Part shown: positions 1-4,782 of the stretch, piece by piece
How positions within the stretch are numbered: position 1 is the stretch's first letter
How the letters are laid out: every line of letters starts with the position of its first letter
Program-made: the position numbers and the translations under genes
The notes under the pieces: model-generated
Database searches by the model: none
Told to the model about the DNA's origin: nothing
What the model saw: the letters and a program-made list of their open reading frames with translations, nothing else
Source: Pseudomonadota bacterium
Lineage (GTDB): Bacteria > Pseudomonadota > Gammaproteobacteria > Halothiobacillales > Halothiobacillaceae
Length of the DNA stretch: 5,128 nt
Reading direction: 5' to 3'
NCBI GenBank assembly: GCA_021795795.1
Contig: JAJYPA010000570.1
Coordinates: 1-5,128, forward strand

Positions 1-150
1 AGACGCACCCGACTCTACCGCGAATAATGCAGGCATGGTCATGGGGTGGCGGTCCTCGGCGAGGCCTTGCTCACAGACGACTGGCTGCCGTAGTATTCTC
101 TATGATCTGATGACAGTTAAAGACTGAAAGCGGACGTTGGACAAAGCGCA
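1..150. other. Region without an intact gene; weak LysR-like fragment
   Basis: No open frame of useful length with a start and ribosome binding site is visible. The plus frame over 34-93 reads HGHGVAVLGEALLTDDWLP and then TAG. This weakly resembles the part of LysR-type effector domains that usually reads 'G.GVA.......DDL..GRLV'. It is preceded by a TAA at 25-27, so if real it is a fragment of a broken gene. A minus-strand frame is also open from about 100 to the left edge but has no recognisable family. A TATGAT hexamer at 101-106 could be a -10 element for the next gene, but no good -35 lies 16-18 bp upstream of it. Confidence 0.2.
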
Positions 151-156
151 AGGAGA
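151..156 (+). promoter_or_regulatory. Shine-Dalgarno site of the chorismate mutase gene
   Basis: AGGAGA lies 8 nt upstream of the TTG at 165. No in-frame ATG is available near the family's expected N-terminus, and numbering from this TTG lines up residue for residue with PchB (R14, K42). The site therefore decides the unusual TTG start. Confidence 0.7.
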
Positions 157-164
157 AGTATTTT

Positions 165-533
165 TTGATTAATAATGTCGAGTGTAACTCCATCGAAGAT
201 GTTCGATCCAATATTGATCGCATTGATCGTCAGATTGTCATGCTGCTTGCTGAGTGTGGAATTTATGTGAAACAGGCGGCAAAGTTCAAGAAAACTACTG
301 CTGATGTCCAGGCGCCTCAACGGGTTGAACAGGTTATTTCGAAAGTTGTTGATCTTTCCGTCGAGCTTGGCGCAAATCCGACTATTACTGAACAAGTTTA
401 TCGCGCAATGATTTCTGGGTTCATTAATGCTGAGTTAGCTGAGCATGCGGCTATTCGAGTTAAAAGGAGAATCGCCGTGCTCAGGATGCCTTTTCGCGCG
501 TCCATGCGCGATCGGCCTTGCGCTGGCGATTAG
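165..533 (+). CDS. Chorismate mutase family protein (AroQ/PchB type) with altered active site
   Basis: This is a 122-residue all-helical protein of the AroQ class, whose members convert chorismate to prephenate or, as PchB, isochorismate to salicylate and pyruvate. Residues 1-95 align without gaps to Pseudomonas PchB: the helix-1 motif around IDRID (17-21), YVK..AKFK (34-42) and APQRV (50-54). Of the four PchB active-site residues (R14, R31, K42, Q90), R14 and K42 are kept, position 90 is Glu (accepted in some chorismate mutases), but position 31 is Cys (TGT at 255-257, one transition from CGT). Loss of that arginine may abolish or change activity. The family usually ends near residue 100. 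The last roughly 20 residues are Arg-rich, lie in GC-rich DNA and look like read-through past a junction near 460-480. The start is TTG with a strong Shine-Dalgarno site. The gene is AT-richer than its neighbours, suggesting acquisition. The family call is firm; the reaction is uncertain. Confidence 0.85.
   Translation: MINNVECNSIEDVRSNIDRIDRQIVMLLAECGIYVKQAAKFKKTTADVQAPQRVEQVISKVVDLSVELGANPTITEQVYRAMISGFINAELAEHAAIRVKRRIAVLRMPFRASMRDRPCAGD
466..479 (+). promoter_or_regulatory. Shine-Dalgarno plus GTG at the chorismate mutase 3' end (possible lost coupled gene)
   Basis: GGAGA at 466-470, preceded by AAAA, stands 6 nt before a GTG at 477-479, an ideal arrangement for translation initiation. 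The GTG is in frame with the chorismate mutase and the frame closes at 531-533, so no gene now follows. It could mark the original start of a downstream, translationally coupled gene now wrecked by frameshift. This is inference; the match could also be chance. Confidence 0.3.
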
Positions 534-703
534 ATGATAGGCCCAGGACGTCCTGGTCACCGGCGCACCGTCCCGCCCTCGTTGGGGCGCGGACGGTACA
601 CTCGTCTCCCACTGACTCGACGGCCACCATGCGGCACTGCACGCGCCTACACTCCCAGCTGTCGCGGTCGTTTCGGCGGATGCAGTACACCGCGTGGCCT
701 TAT
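534..703 (+). pseudogene. GC-rich gene remnant left of the insertion sequence
   Basis: No intact gene is seen here; all frames are short or of improbable composition. One plus frame is protein-like in two pieces: 541-612, then TGA at 613-615, then open again from 616 up to the insertion sequence (ALHAPTLPAVAVVSADAVHR is in the second piece). Skipping the element with one shared T at the junction, this frame continues directly into the hydrophobic tail at 2122-2174. I read the region as the decayed remains of one gene, perhaps a membrane protein, split by the element. The family is not recognised. A perfect 14-bp palindrome sits at 543-556. Confidence 0.3.
543..556. repeat. Perfect 14-bp palindrome CCAGGACGTCCTGG
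   Basis: The seven bases CCAGGAC are followed immediately by their reverse complement GTCCTGG. It lies 10 bp past the chorismate mutase stop, outside any intact gene. It could be a protein-binding dyad or simply part of GC-rich coding debris. There is no T-tract, so it is not a rho-independent terminator. Confidence 0.5.
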
Positions 704-715
704 ATGGATGCCTCC
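704..715 (+). repeat. Right-end subterminal inverted repeat of the IS1111-type element
   Basis: ATGGATGCCTCC here is the exact reverse complement of 2109-2120. The copy is followed by AT, so it also forms a local hairpin (ATGGA/TCCAT, 704-717, four-base loop). It lies downstream of the minus-strand transposase and so marks the right end. Confidence 0.7.
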
Positions 716-739
716 ATTTGTGCAAGTCGACGGTCGATC

Positions 740-955
740 ACTGGATCCGTTGGTCAAATACAGCCTTATATCCGGCCTGTACTGCAGGTTGCCCTGCTGG
801 CCATGATGAAATCCGCTGGAAGAGGTCTCAACTGCCTGACGTCCTCAGAAGGACAAGGCCATGACAGACTTTCTCTTCCCCGGTCTGACCTGTGATGCCA
901 TCAATCGTGTCTACCTGCGCAATTCGTTACACCGCAACCACGTCAATCCACATGA
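740..955 (-). ncRNA. Candidate bridge RNA region of the IS1111-type element
   Basis: IS1111-subgroup elements encode their bridge RNA, which specifies target and donor DNA to the recombinase, between the transposase stop and the right end. The region here has no credible gene but has several stem-loops: GTCCT/AGGAC at 841-854; GCAGG/CCTGC at 784-797, which on the minus-strand transcript closes a GCAA tetraloop and sits inside an outer GGCC/GGCC pairing (774-777 with 799-802); and a 5-bp stem CAGAC/GTCTG at 865-887. Two segments match the element boundaries: GCCTTATAT (763-771) repeats 697-705 at the right end, and CTGCCTG (832-838) repeats 2126-2132 just outside the left end. Location is from family knowledge; exact ends, loops and guides are inference. 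Confidence 0.4.
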
Positions 956-1990
956 TCATGCTGCTGCAGCGGTCTTTCTTGCTTGATACTGAGGATCATA
1001 CTGGCGATTCTTAGCCAATAACGCCCAGATGGTGCGCGCGATCTTGTTAGCAAGCGCTATCACCACCACATTGTGGGGCCGCCGGCTGCGCAGTTTGTCA
1101 ATCCAGGGGTTGCGATTGGTGATCTGGAAATTCACCACGGCCCGCGATCCATTGGCCAGCAATGACCGGAGATACGTGTCCCCGCGCTTGCTGATGCCCA
1201 GTAATCGGACTTTACCACCGGTACCACTCTGCCGAGGAACCAGCCCCAAAAACGACGCGAATTCTCGCCCAGAACGAAACGACTTCATATCGCCTACGGA
1301 GGCGAGAATGGCCGTCGCCGTGAGGAGACCCACGCCGGGGATGGCCATCAGCCGGACCACATCCTCTTGGTCCTTCTTCCACAGCAACAGGCGCTTTTCG
1401 ATGTCAGCGATATCTTCGTCCATCTCACCGAGACGCTTAAGCTGCTGACGTAGCGTGTCCAGTGCCATGGCCGAAACCTTACCCTCCAGTTCGGTCAGGG
1501 CACCGGGGATCTCTTTCATTCCCCGCTCCCGGCCTTGCCGAAGATCCGCGCCAAACTCATAGAGCAAGCCCCGGATCGCATTGATCTGCATGGTGCGGAT
1601 CTTGATCAACTGCTCGCGCACGCGATGCAAGGTCAGAACGGATTGCTGCTCTTCGCTTTTGACGGCGACAAAGCGCATGTCCGGTCGTTGAACCGCCTCC
1701 CAGATCGCTGCAGCGTCCGCCGCATCATTCTTGTTGGTCTTGACGAAGGGCCGCACGAACTGCGCCGCAATCAAACGCGCCTCGTGGCCCAGCTTGCCTA
1801 ACTCCCGCGCCCAGTAGTGGGCACTACCACAAGCTTCCATAGCAATGATGCCGGGATCCCGGTTCACGAAGAACTCGAGGAGTTTCCCGCGCTTCACCTG
1901 CTTGCGATGAATTTCACCGGTATCCCAATCTACCCAGTGCAGCTGCATCACGCGCTTTGCCAAATCCAGCCCATAAATTGTAATCTTCAT
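956..1990 (-). CDS. IS110-family (IS1111 subgroup) DEDD transposase / bridge-RNA-guided recombinase
   Basis: A full-length 344-residue recombinase that moves the surrounding element by RNA-guided, site-specific recombination. The N-terminal RuvC-like domain carries the DEDD acidic residues: D9 (YGLDLAK), E52 (MEACGSAHYWAR), D89 and D92 (KNDAADA). A central helical, coiled segment spans about residues 110-210. The C-terminal transposase domain has IPGVGLLTA (217-225) and FLGLVPRQSGTGGK (247-260), then ISKRGDTYLRSLL; Ser255 is the likely catalytic serine. The ending RRPHNVVVIALANKIARTIWALL is typical of the IS1111 branch. The ATG at 1990 is chosen over one at 2029 because AAGGAGG lies 7 nt upstream and MKITIYGLDLAK is the usual N-terminus. 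No frameshift is seen, so it should be functional. Confidence 0.93.
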   Translation of the reverse strand: MKITIYGLDLAKRVMQLHWVDWDTGEIHRKQVKRGKLLEFFVNRDPGIIAMEACGSAHYWARELGKLGHEARLIAAQFVRPFVKTNKNDAADAAAIWEAVQRPDMRFVAVKSEEQQSVLTLHRVREQLIKIRTMQINAIRGLLYEFGADLRQGRERGMKEIPGALTELEGKVSAMALDTLRQQLKRLGEMDEDIADIEKRLLLWKKDQEDVVRLMAIPGVGLLTATAILASVGDMKSFRSGREFASFLGLVPRQSGTGGKVRLLGISKRGDTYLRSLLANGSRAVVNFQITNRNPWIDKLRSRRPHNVVVIALANKIARTIWALLAKNRQYDPQYQARKTAAAA

Positions 1991-1997
1991 AGCGAGT

Positions 1998-2004
1998 CCT
2001 CCTT
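1998..2004 (-). promoter_or_regulatory. Shine-Dalgarno site of the IS1111 transposase
   Basis: Minus-strand AAGGAGG, 7 nt before the ATG at 1990. It fixes the start of the transposase. No convincing -35/-10 pair is seen between it and the left end; IS110-family elements often gain a strong promoter only when their ends join in the circular form. Confidence 0.7.
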
Positions 2005-2108
2005 GACCCATCTGTGGATGAATTTCCACCTTGGCACCTTGATGCCGTCCGGTTCAAGCGAGGGCTCCCTGCCAACTCGTGGAGCTCCCCGCTGCCGGTC
2101 CATAAGGG

Positions 2109-2120
2109 GGAGGCATCCAT
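2109..2120 (-). repeat. Left-end subterminal inverted repeat of the IS1111-type element
   Basis: GGAGGCATCCAT, the exact reverse complement of 704-715. It lies 119 bp upstream of the transposase start codon and marks the left end. Confidence 0.7.
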
Positions 2121-2174
2121 TACATCTGCCTGGGACTACTCGCCCTCGCTTCGCTCTCCAGGCGAGCAGCGTAA
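2121..2174 (+). pseudogene. Hydrophobic C-terminal gene fragment right of the insertion sequence
   Basis: Starting at the edge of the element, the plus frame reads YICLGLLALASLSRRAA and stops at TAA (2172-2174). A hydrophobic stretch followed by Arg residues at the very end resembles the last transmembrane helix of a membrane protein such as a major-facilitator transporter. With one shared T at the junction it is in frame with the open stretch at 616-703. I infer it is the severed end of the gene into which the element inserted. Family assignment is not possible from so few residues. Confidence 0.35.
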
Positions 2175-2199
2175 GTAACACTTCATCCCTCTGACTACG

Positions 2200-2221
2200 G
2201 GCATTGAAGTGAGGTAATGCC
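2200..2221. other. Stem-loop upstream of the hydrolase promoter
   Basis: GGCATT (2200-2205) and AATGCC (2216-2221) form a perfect 6-bp stem with a 10-nt loop. There is no T-tract after it, so it is a weak terminator candidate. It is the only structured element seen in the 157 bp between the gene fragment ending at 2174 and the hydrolase. Confidence 0.3.
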
Positions 2222-2288
2222 ATCCTACTATCGTTCCCGACTCATAGGTTGCAATCCAACGAGTTACAAATGATTCCCAGCTTTGACC

Positions 2289-2317
2289 TTGATCAGAAAC
2301 GGTTCTCTTGATATATT
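2289..2317 (+). promoter_or_regulatory. Probable sigma-70 promoter of the hydrolase gene
   Basis: TTGATC (2289-2294) and TATATT (2312-2317) are separated by exactly 17 bp and match the consensus at 4 of 6 and 5 of 6 positions. Transcription would start near 2323-2325, only about 8 nt before the ATG at 2332. That fits the absence of any Shine-Dalgarno sequence there: the mRNA would be nearly leaderless. Confidence 0.45.
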
Positions 2318-2331
2318 CTAGCTGACTAATT

Positions 2332-3207
2332 ATGACGCGATTTTTGACCACAACATCGGGGCAGATAATTGCCTATGAGGAGCGTGGAAATCCTCGCGAT
2401 TCATCAATCTTCTTTTTTCACGGCACCCCAGGATCGCATCGGCAACTAGATTTGTTGCCAAGCGCGCTGCTTGAAAATTTGCATTGGATCTGTGTTGATA
2501 GACCGGGCTATGGCGAAACTTCGCCAAGTTTAGGATTTAACATGAACGATGCTACAGCGGCCATTTCCGCCTGCGCCGATCACCTGGGCTTGGATAGGTT
2601 TCAGGTGTTAGGATTTTCTGGGGGTGGCCCCTACGCTCTGGCTTGTGCTTACACCATACCGGATAGAGCCTATACAGCTCACCTTGTCAGCAGTTTGGGA
2701 CCGGTTGACATCCCAGAAATTTGGTCTTTGCTGCGGCGTCAAGACCGATTGCTTTTCCTGCTCGCCCGAAGATGCCCTCCTTTGTTCCGTTGGGCTTTAC
2801 GCATGAGTATGCGGGGAATACCAAAAAATCCAGAGCGATTTTTGGGCCAACTGGCATCAAAAATGAGCACCAGTGATCAAGCGCTGCTAGCAGACCCCGA
2901 TATGCTTGCGCAGTTGAGTGGCGATCTTCGGGAGGCACTCCATCAAGGAACTGTCGGGATGGCAGATGACCTCATGACATTGAGTCAACCATGGCCATTC
3001 CTGCTAAAGGACATTCAGGTGCCCGTGCACGTATGGCACGGTGCTCACGACCAAGTGATTAACCCGCAGATTGGCGCAAACGTTGCCGCTCGGATTCAAC
3101 TCGCCCAGTATCACCAACCAGAGAATGGTGCTCACATGGTGCTTTGGACCCATGCTACAGAAATCCGCGAGGTGATCGACCAGATGGTACGCCGTGTCAA
3201 TTGCTGA
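2332..3207 (+). CDS. Alpha/beta hydrolase fold protein
   Basis: A 291-residue cytosolic hydrolase of unknown substrate. The fold's landmarks are all present and in order: oxyanion-hole HGTPGS (30-35), DRPGYGETS (56-64), nucleophile elbow GFSGGGPYA (94-102) with Ser96, a cap region rich in hydrophobic and Arg residues (about 128-215), the acid Asp240 in WHGAHDQVI, and catalytic His268 in ENGAHMVL. The triad Ser96-Asp240-His268 is therefore complete. Length is normal for the family, there is no signal peptide or membrane anchor, and the gene looks intact. The GFSGGGPYALA elbow is common in a broad group of bacterial hydrolases annotated only by fold; esterase, peptidase or C-C hydrolase activity cannot be separated by reading. 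It stands alone, with its own promoter and a likely terminator, so no pathway is implied. Start chosen: the ATG at 2332, immediately before the conserved N-terminal strand. Confidence 0.9.
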   Translation: MTRFLTTTSGQIIAYEERGNPRDSSIFFFHGTPGSHRQLDLLPSALLENLHWICVDRPGYGETSPSLGFNMNDATAAISACADHLGLDRFQVLGFSGGGPYALACAYTIPDRAYTAHLVSSLGPVDIPEIWSLLRRQDRLLFLLARRCPPLFRWALRMSMRGIPKNPERFLGQLASKMSTSDQALLADPDMLAQLSGDLREALHQGTVGMADDLMTLSQPWPFLLKDIQVPVHVWHGAHDQVINPQIGANVAARIQLAQYHQPENGAHMVLWTHATEIREVIDQMVRRVNC

Positions 3208-3256
3208 GTTTCATCGGCTCCTCGACATTTCGAGTGGGTAAGGCGGCACGATTGCT
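3208..3256. other. Hydrolase 3' region with a small stem-loop
   Basis: CTCGA (3221-3225) and TCGAG (3230-3234) form a perfect 5-bp hairpin with a four-base loop, just past the hydrolase stop. No T-tract follows. Nothing else is recognised before the terminator candidate. Confidence 0.3.
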
Positions 3257-3288
3257 CTATGAGAAGGGACACCTCATGGCGTTTTTTT
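3257..3288 (+). terminator. Likely rho-independent terminator of the hydrolase
   Basis: CTATGAG (3257-3263) pairs with CTCATGG (3273-3279), seven pairs including one G-U, around a 9-nt loop. CG and then seven T residues (3282-3288) follow. The stem is short and modest in GC, but stem plus T-tract just downstream of the hydrolase is the classic arrangement. Confidence 0.5.
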
Positions 3289-3337
3289 ACGATTCTGGAT
3301 CAACGGCAGTGCCTTCTTCCGCTAGATCAGATCTTCC

Positions 3338-3802
3338 TTATAGTCCTAGTTCGCTTAGTCCGGGGTGCTCGTCCGGTCGTCTTCCAAGTGGCCAATGATA
3401 CTTTCGTTCCGATTCCTTTATGGGGAGATCGTTGATGCTCGCAATACGGCGTCTCATCAGTCCATCCTCGTTGAATTCCCATAGCTCGTTTCCGAAGCTG
3501 CGGTACCAGTTTCCCGAGTCGTCGTGCCACTCGTAGGCAAACCTTACGGCCATCCGATTGTTCCGGAATCCCCAGAGCTCCTTGATAAGCCGATAATCCA
3601 TCTCTTTTTTCCATTTGCGTACGAGAAAATCTTTTACCTCGGATCGGCCAGACAAAAATTCCGTGCGATTGCGCCATACGGTGTCCTCCGTGTAGGCAAG
3701 GACGACGCGTTCCGGATCGCGGGTATTCCATAGATCCTCTGCCAGGCGCACTTTTTGTGTCGCTGTAATTTCGTTGAATGGGGGTATGATGGGGATAGTC
3801 AT
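3338..3802 (-). CDS. DUF1348 / NTF2-like (SnoaL-type) protein
   Basis: A 154-residue cytosolic protein that matches the DUF1348 family over its whole length: [21 protein letters not shown] near the N-terminus, [35 protein letters not shown] in the middle, [25 protein letters not shown], and the signature ending [12 protein letters not shown]...[21 protein letters not shown]. The fold is a cone-shaped NTF2-like barrel; members are small and of unestablished function, often under TetR or LysR control. The ATG at 3802 is chosen because AGGAG lies 7 nt upstream; an earlier in-frame ATG at 3817 lacks one. It is divergent from the TetR regulator gene across 91 bp that hold repeated half-sites, so it is very likely the regulator's target. 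It looks intact. Confidence 0.9.
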   Translation of the reverse strand: MTIPIIPPFNEITATQKVRLAEDLWNTRDPERVVLAYTEDTVWRNRTEFLSGRSEVKDFLVRKWKKEMDYRLIKELWGFRNNRMAVRFAYEWHDDSGNWYRSFGNELWEFNEDGLMRRRIASINDLPIKESERKYHWPLGRRPDEHPGLSELGL

Positions 3803-3831
3803 GGGCCTTCTCCTCAAATAGCGCTAATGTA

Positions 3832-3892
3832 GGACGACCAGTCTACTATTATTGACTCTAGACGATGTGGGACGAACTGTCTACCCTATAAT
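3832..3892. promoter_or_regulatory. Divergent control region with repeated TetR-type half-sites
   Basis: Half-sites of alternating orientation occur at 3841-3845 (GTCTA), 3859-3863 (TAGAC) and 3879-3883 (GTCTA), centred 18 and 20 bp apart, about two helical turns. Around the outer two, a 15-bp direct repeat is seen (GGACGACCAGTCTAC at 3832-3846, GGACGAACTGTCTAC at 3870-3884, 13 of 15 identical). TAGAC/GTCTA is the half-site of the NemR operator, although NemR spaces them more closely. A TATAAT at 3887-3892 abuts the TetR ATG but lacks a good -35 at normal spacing. Binding here would cover both divergent promoters. The operator role is inferred. Confidence 0.5.
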
Positions 3893-3893
3893 C

Positions 3894-4484
3894 ATGCAAC
3901 CTTGCCCCTTTGTCTTCGCTCCGCAGGACCTAGCATCTCTGAAGCCAAGAGAAAAGATTTTGGCTGCGGCACACCGGCTGTTTTACGCGGAGGGAATCCG
4001 TGGGACGGGGGTGGATCGAATTATCGCTGAGGCCAGCGTCACCAAGGTGACCTTCTACCGACAGTTCCCAAGCAAAGATGCCTTGATTCTCGCGTACTTG
4101 GACGACCGTCACCGTCTTTGGATGCAGGCATTCGAGGATGCGGTGCGCCGCCATAGATCCAAACTTGAATCCATCGTTCCCGCGCTTCAGGAGTGGTTCG
4201 CCTGCCCGTCGTTCCGGGGATGTGCCTTCATTAACGCTCTTGGAGAACTAGGTGGAACCTCAGAACTGGTGATCAGACGGGTACGAGAACACAAACAGGA
4301 GCTACTGCGTTTCTTGGAATCGCTTGTTGGCGAAACCGCTGACGGCCGTGAGGTTCGATGCATTCTTACGGCTATGGAGGGCGCCATTGTCCAGGCGGCC
4401 TGGGGAGAACCAGAGCCAGCGTTGGAGTCTCTGCGCTCCCTCATTGGCATCTTGGCGTCCAAGCCCAATTCCTGCGCAAGATGA
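3894..4484 (+). CDS. TetR/AcrR-family transcriptional repressor (NemR-like)
   Basis: A 196-residue one-component regulator. The N-terminal DNA-binding domain spans about residues 17-65: REKILAAAHRLFYAEGIRGTGVDRI then the helix-turn-helix ASVTKVTFYRQFPSKDALILAYL. The C-terminal ligand domain contains the FRGCAFINALGELG motif (108-121) found in a subset of the family; its Cys111 lines up with the electrophile-sensing Cys106 of E. coli NemR, and another Cys lies at 105. The start is taken at ATG 3894; the frame extends upstream to 3852, but those codons overlap the repeated half-sites, and 3894 gives a normal N-terminus. No Shine-Dalgarno is visible and TATAAT lies directly upstream, so the mRNA may be leaderless or the start different. 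It is divergent from the DUF1348 gene and 50 bp ahead of the truncated SDR, and probably represses both plus itself. Confidence 0.9.
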   Translation: MQPCPFVFAPQDLASLKPREKILAAAHRLFYAEGIRGTGVDRIIAEASVTKVTFYRQFPSKDALILAYLDDRHRLWMQAFEDAVRRHRSKLESIVPALQEWFACPSFRGCAFINALGELGGTSELVIRRVREHKQELLRFLESLVGETADGREVRCILTAMEGAIVQAAWGEPEPALESLRSLIGILASKPNSCAR

Positions 4485-4534
4485 TCAGTTAACGGCGCGG
4501 CTGCGCAGGCGCAATTCGGAGATAGACAGAGAAT

Positions 4535-4780
4535 ATGAGCCCGGCTGAAGTAGAGAGTAACCAACGAGTAGCCTTGGTAACTGGTGCCGCGCCCGGGATC
4601 GGCTTGGCCATCGCCCAGCGCCTAGCCGGCGAGGGATACTCGGTGGCGTTTCACTCGCGCGCACCCGCTGAAGCTGGCCACGCCATCGCCGCTTCGCTCC
4701 CCGACGCAAGCTACTTCTCGGCAGATCTTCTCGACGACGATGCGCGGCGCCGTTTGATAGAGCAGGTGCTTGCTCATGAT
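4535..4780 (+). pseudogene. Short-chain dehydrogenase/reductase (SDR), truncated by an insertion sequence
   Basis: The first about 81 residues are a clear SDR N-terminus: RVALVTGAAPGIGLAIAQRL (11-30) with the glycine-rich cofactor motif TGAAPGIG (16-23), HSR at 40-42 in the loop after the second strand, and ADLLDDDARRRLIEQVLAH (63-81) with Asp64 expected to contact adenine. After LAH the SDR pattern stops; the NNAG motif, catalytic Ser-Tyr-Lys and remainder of the roughly 250-residue family length are missing. The frame runs on to a TGA at 4919-4921 through the end of the second insertion sequence, giving a 128-residue product with no catalytic core. The start ATG has GGAGA 12 nt upstream. 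Position and strand suggest it was the last gene of the TetR operon. Confidence 0.8.
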
Positions 4781-4782
4781 CA

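Larger units (their letters stand above)
704..2120 (-). mobile_element. Complete IS110-family element, IS1111 subgroup
   Basis: The element contains one transposase gene on the minus strand (956-1990), bounded by a 12-bp perfect inverted repeat, ATGGATGCCTCC at 704-715 and its complement at 2109-2120. The 1417 bp between the outer edges suits the family. IS1111-type elements typically have short subterminal inverted repeats with a few extra element bases outside them, so the true tips probably lie several bases beyond 704 and 2120. The left end (upstream of the transposase) is short, about 120 bp to the repeat. The right end, downstream of the transposase, is about 250 bp and non-coding, as expected when a bridge RNA is carried there. 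No flanking target duplication is visible, as usual for this family. The element appears intact. Confidence 0.75.

Noticed and set aside
518..895. 125-residue plus-strand ORF across the right inverted repeat
   Set aside because: It crosses the element boundary and the candidate RNA, is Arg/Ser-rich and resembles no family.
861..986. 41-residue plus-strand ORF (MTDFLFPGL...) with a weak Shine-Dalgarno
   Set aside because: It lies in the candidate bridge RNA region and overlaps the transposase 3' end antisense; no family resemblance.
1029..1801. Plus-strand ORFs at 1029-1448 and 1535-1801
   Set aside because: They are antisense to the well-supported transposase and have no ribosome binding sites or recognisable families.
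1817..2194. Plus-strand ORF across the transposase start and left end
   Set aside because: It overlaps the transposase N-terminus and its Shine-Dalgarno on the opposite strand and crosses the element boundary; low-complexity Pro/Ser/Arg composition.
895..2224. Direct repeat ATGCCATC at 895-902 and 2217-2224 as insertion-sequence boundaries
   Set aside because: An 8-base match is expected by chance at this scale, and the 12-bp inverted repeat gives a better-supported boundary.
3144..3398. Plus-strand ORF over the hydrolase end and DUF1348 end
   Set aside because: It is a shadow of the hydrolase C-terminus and antisense to DUF1348, running through the terminator hairpin.
4187..4564. Minus-strand 125-residue ORF over the TetR gene
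   Set aside because: It is antisense to a clear TetR protein; Ser/Pro/Arg-rich with no family.
951..4782. CATGATCA shared by 951-958 and 4775-4782, near an end of each element
   Set aside because: The first copy is at the transposase stop codon, inside the element and far from its tip; probably coincidence around a TGATCA palindrome.
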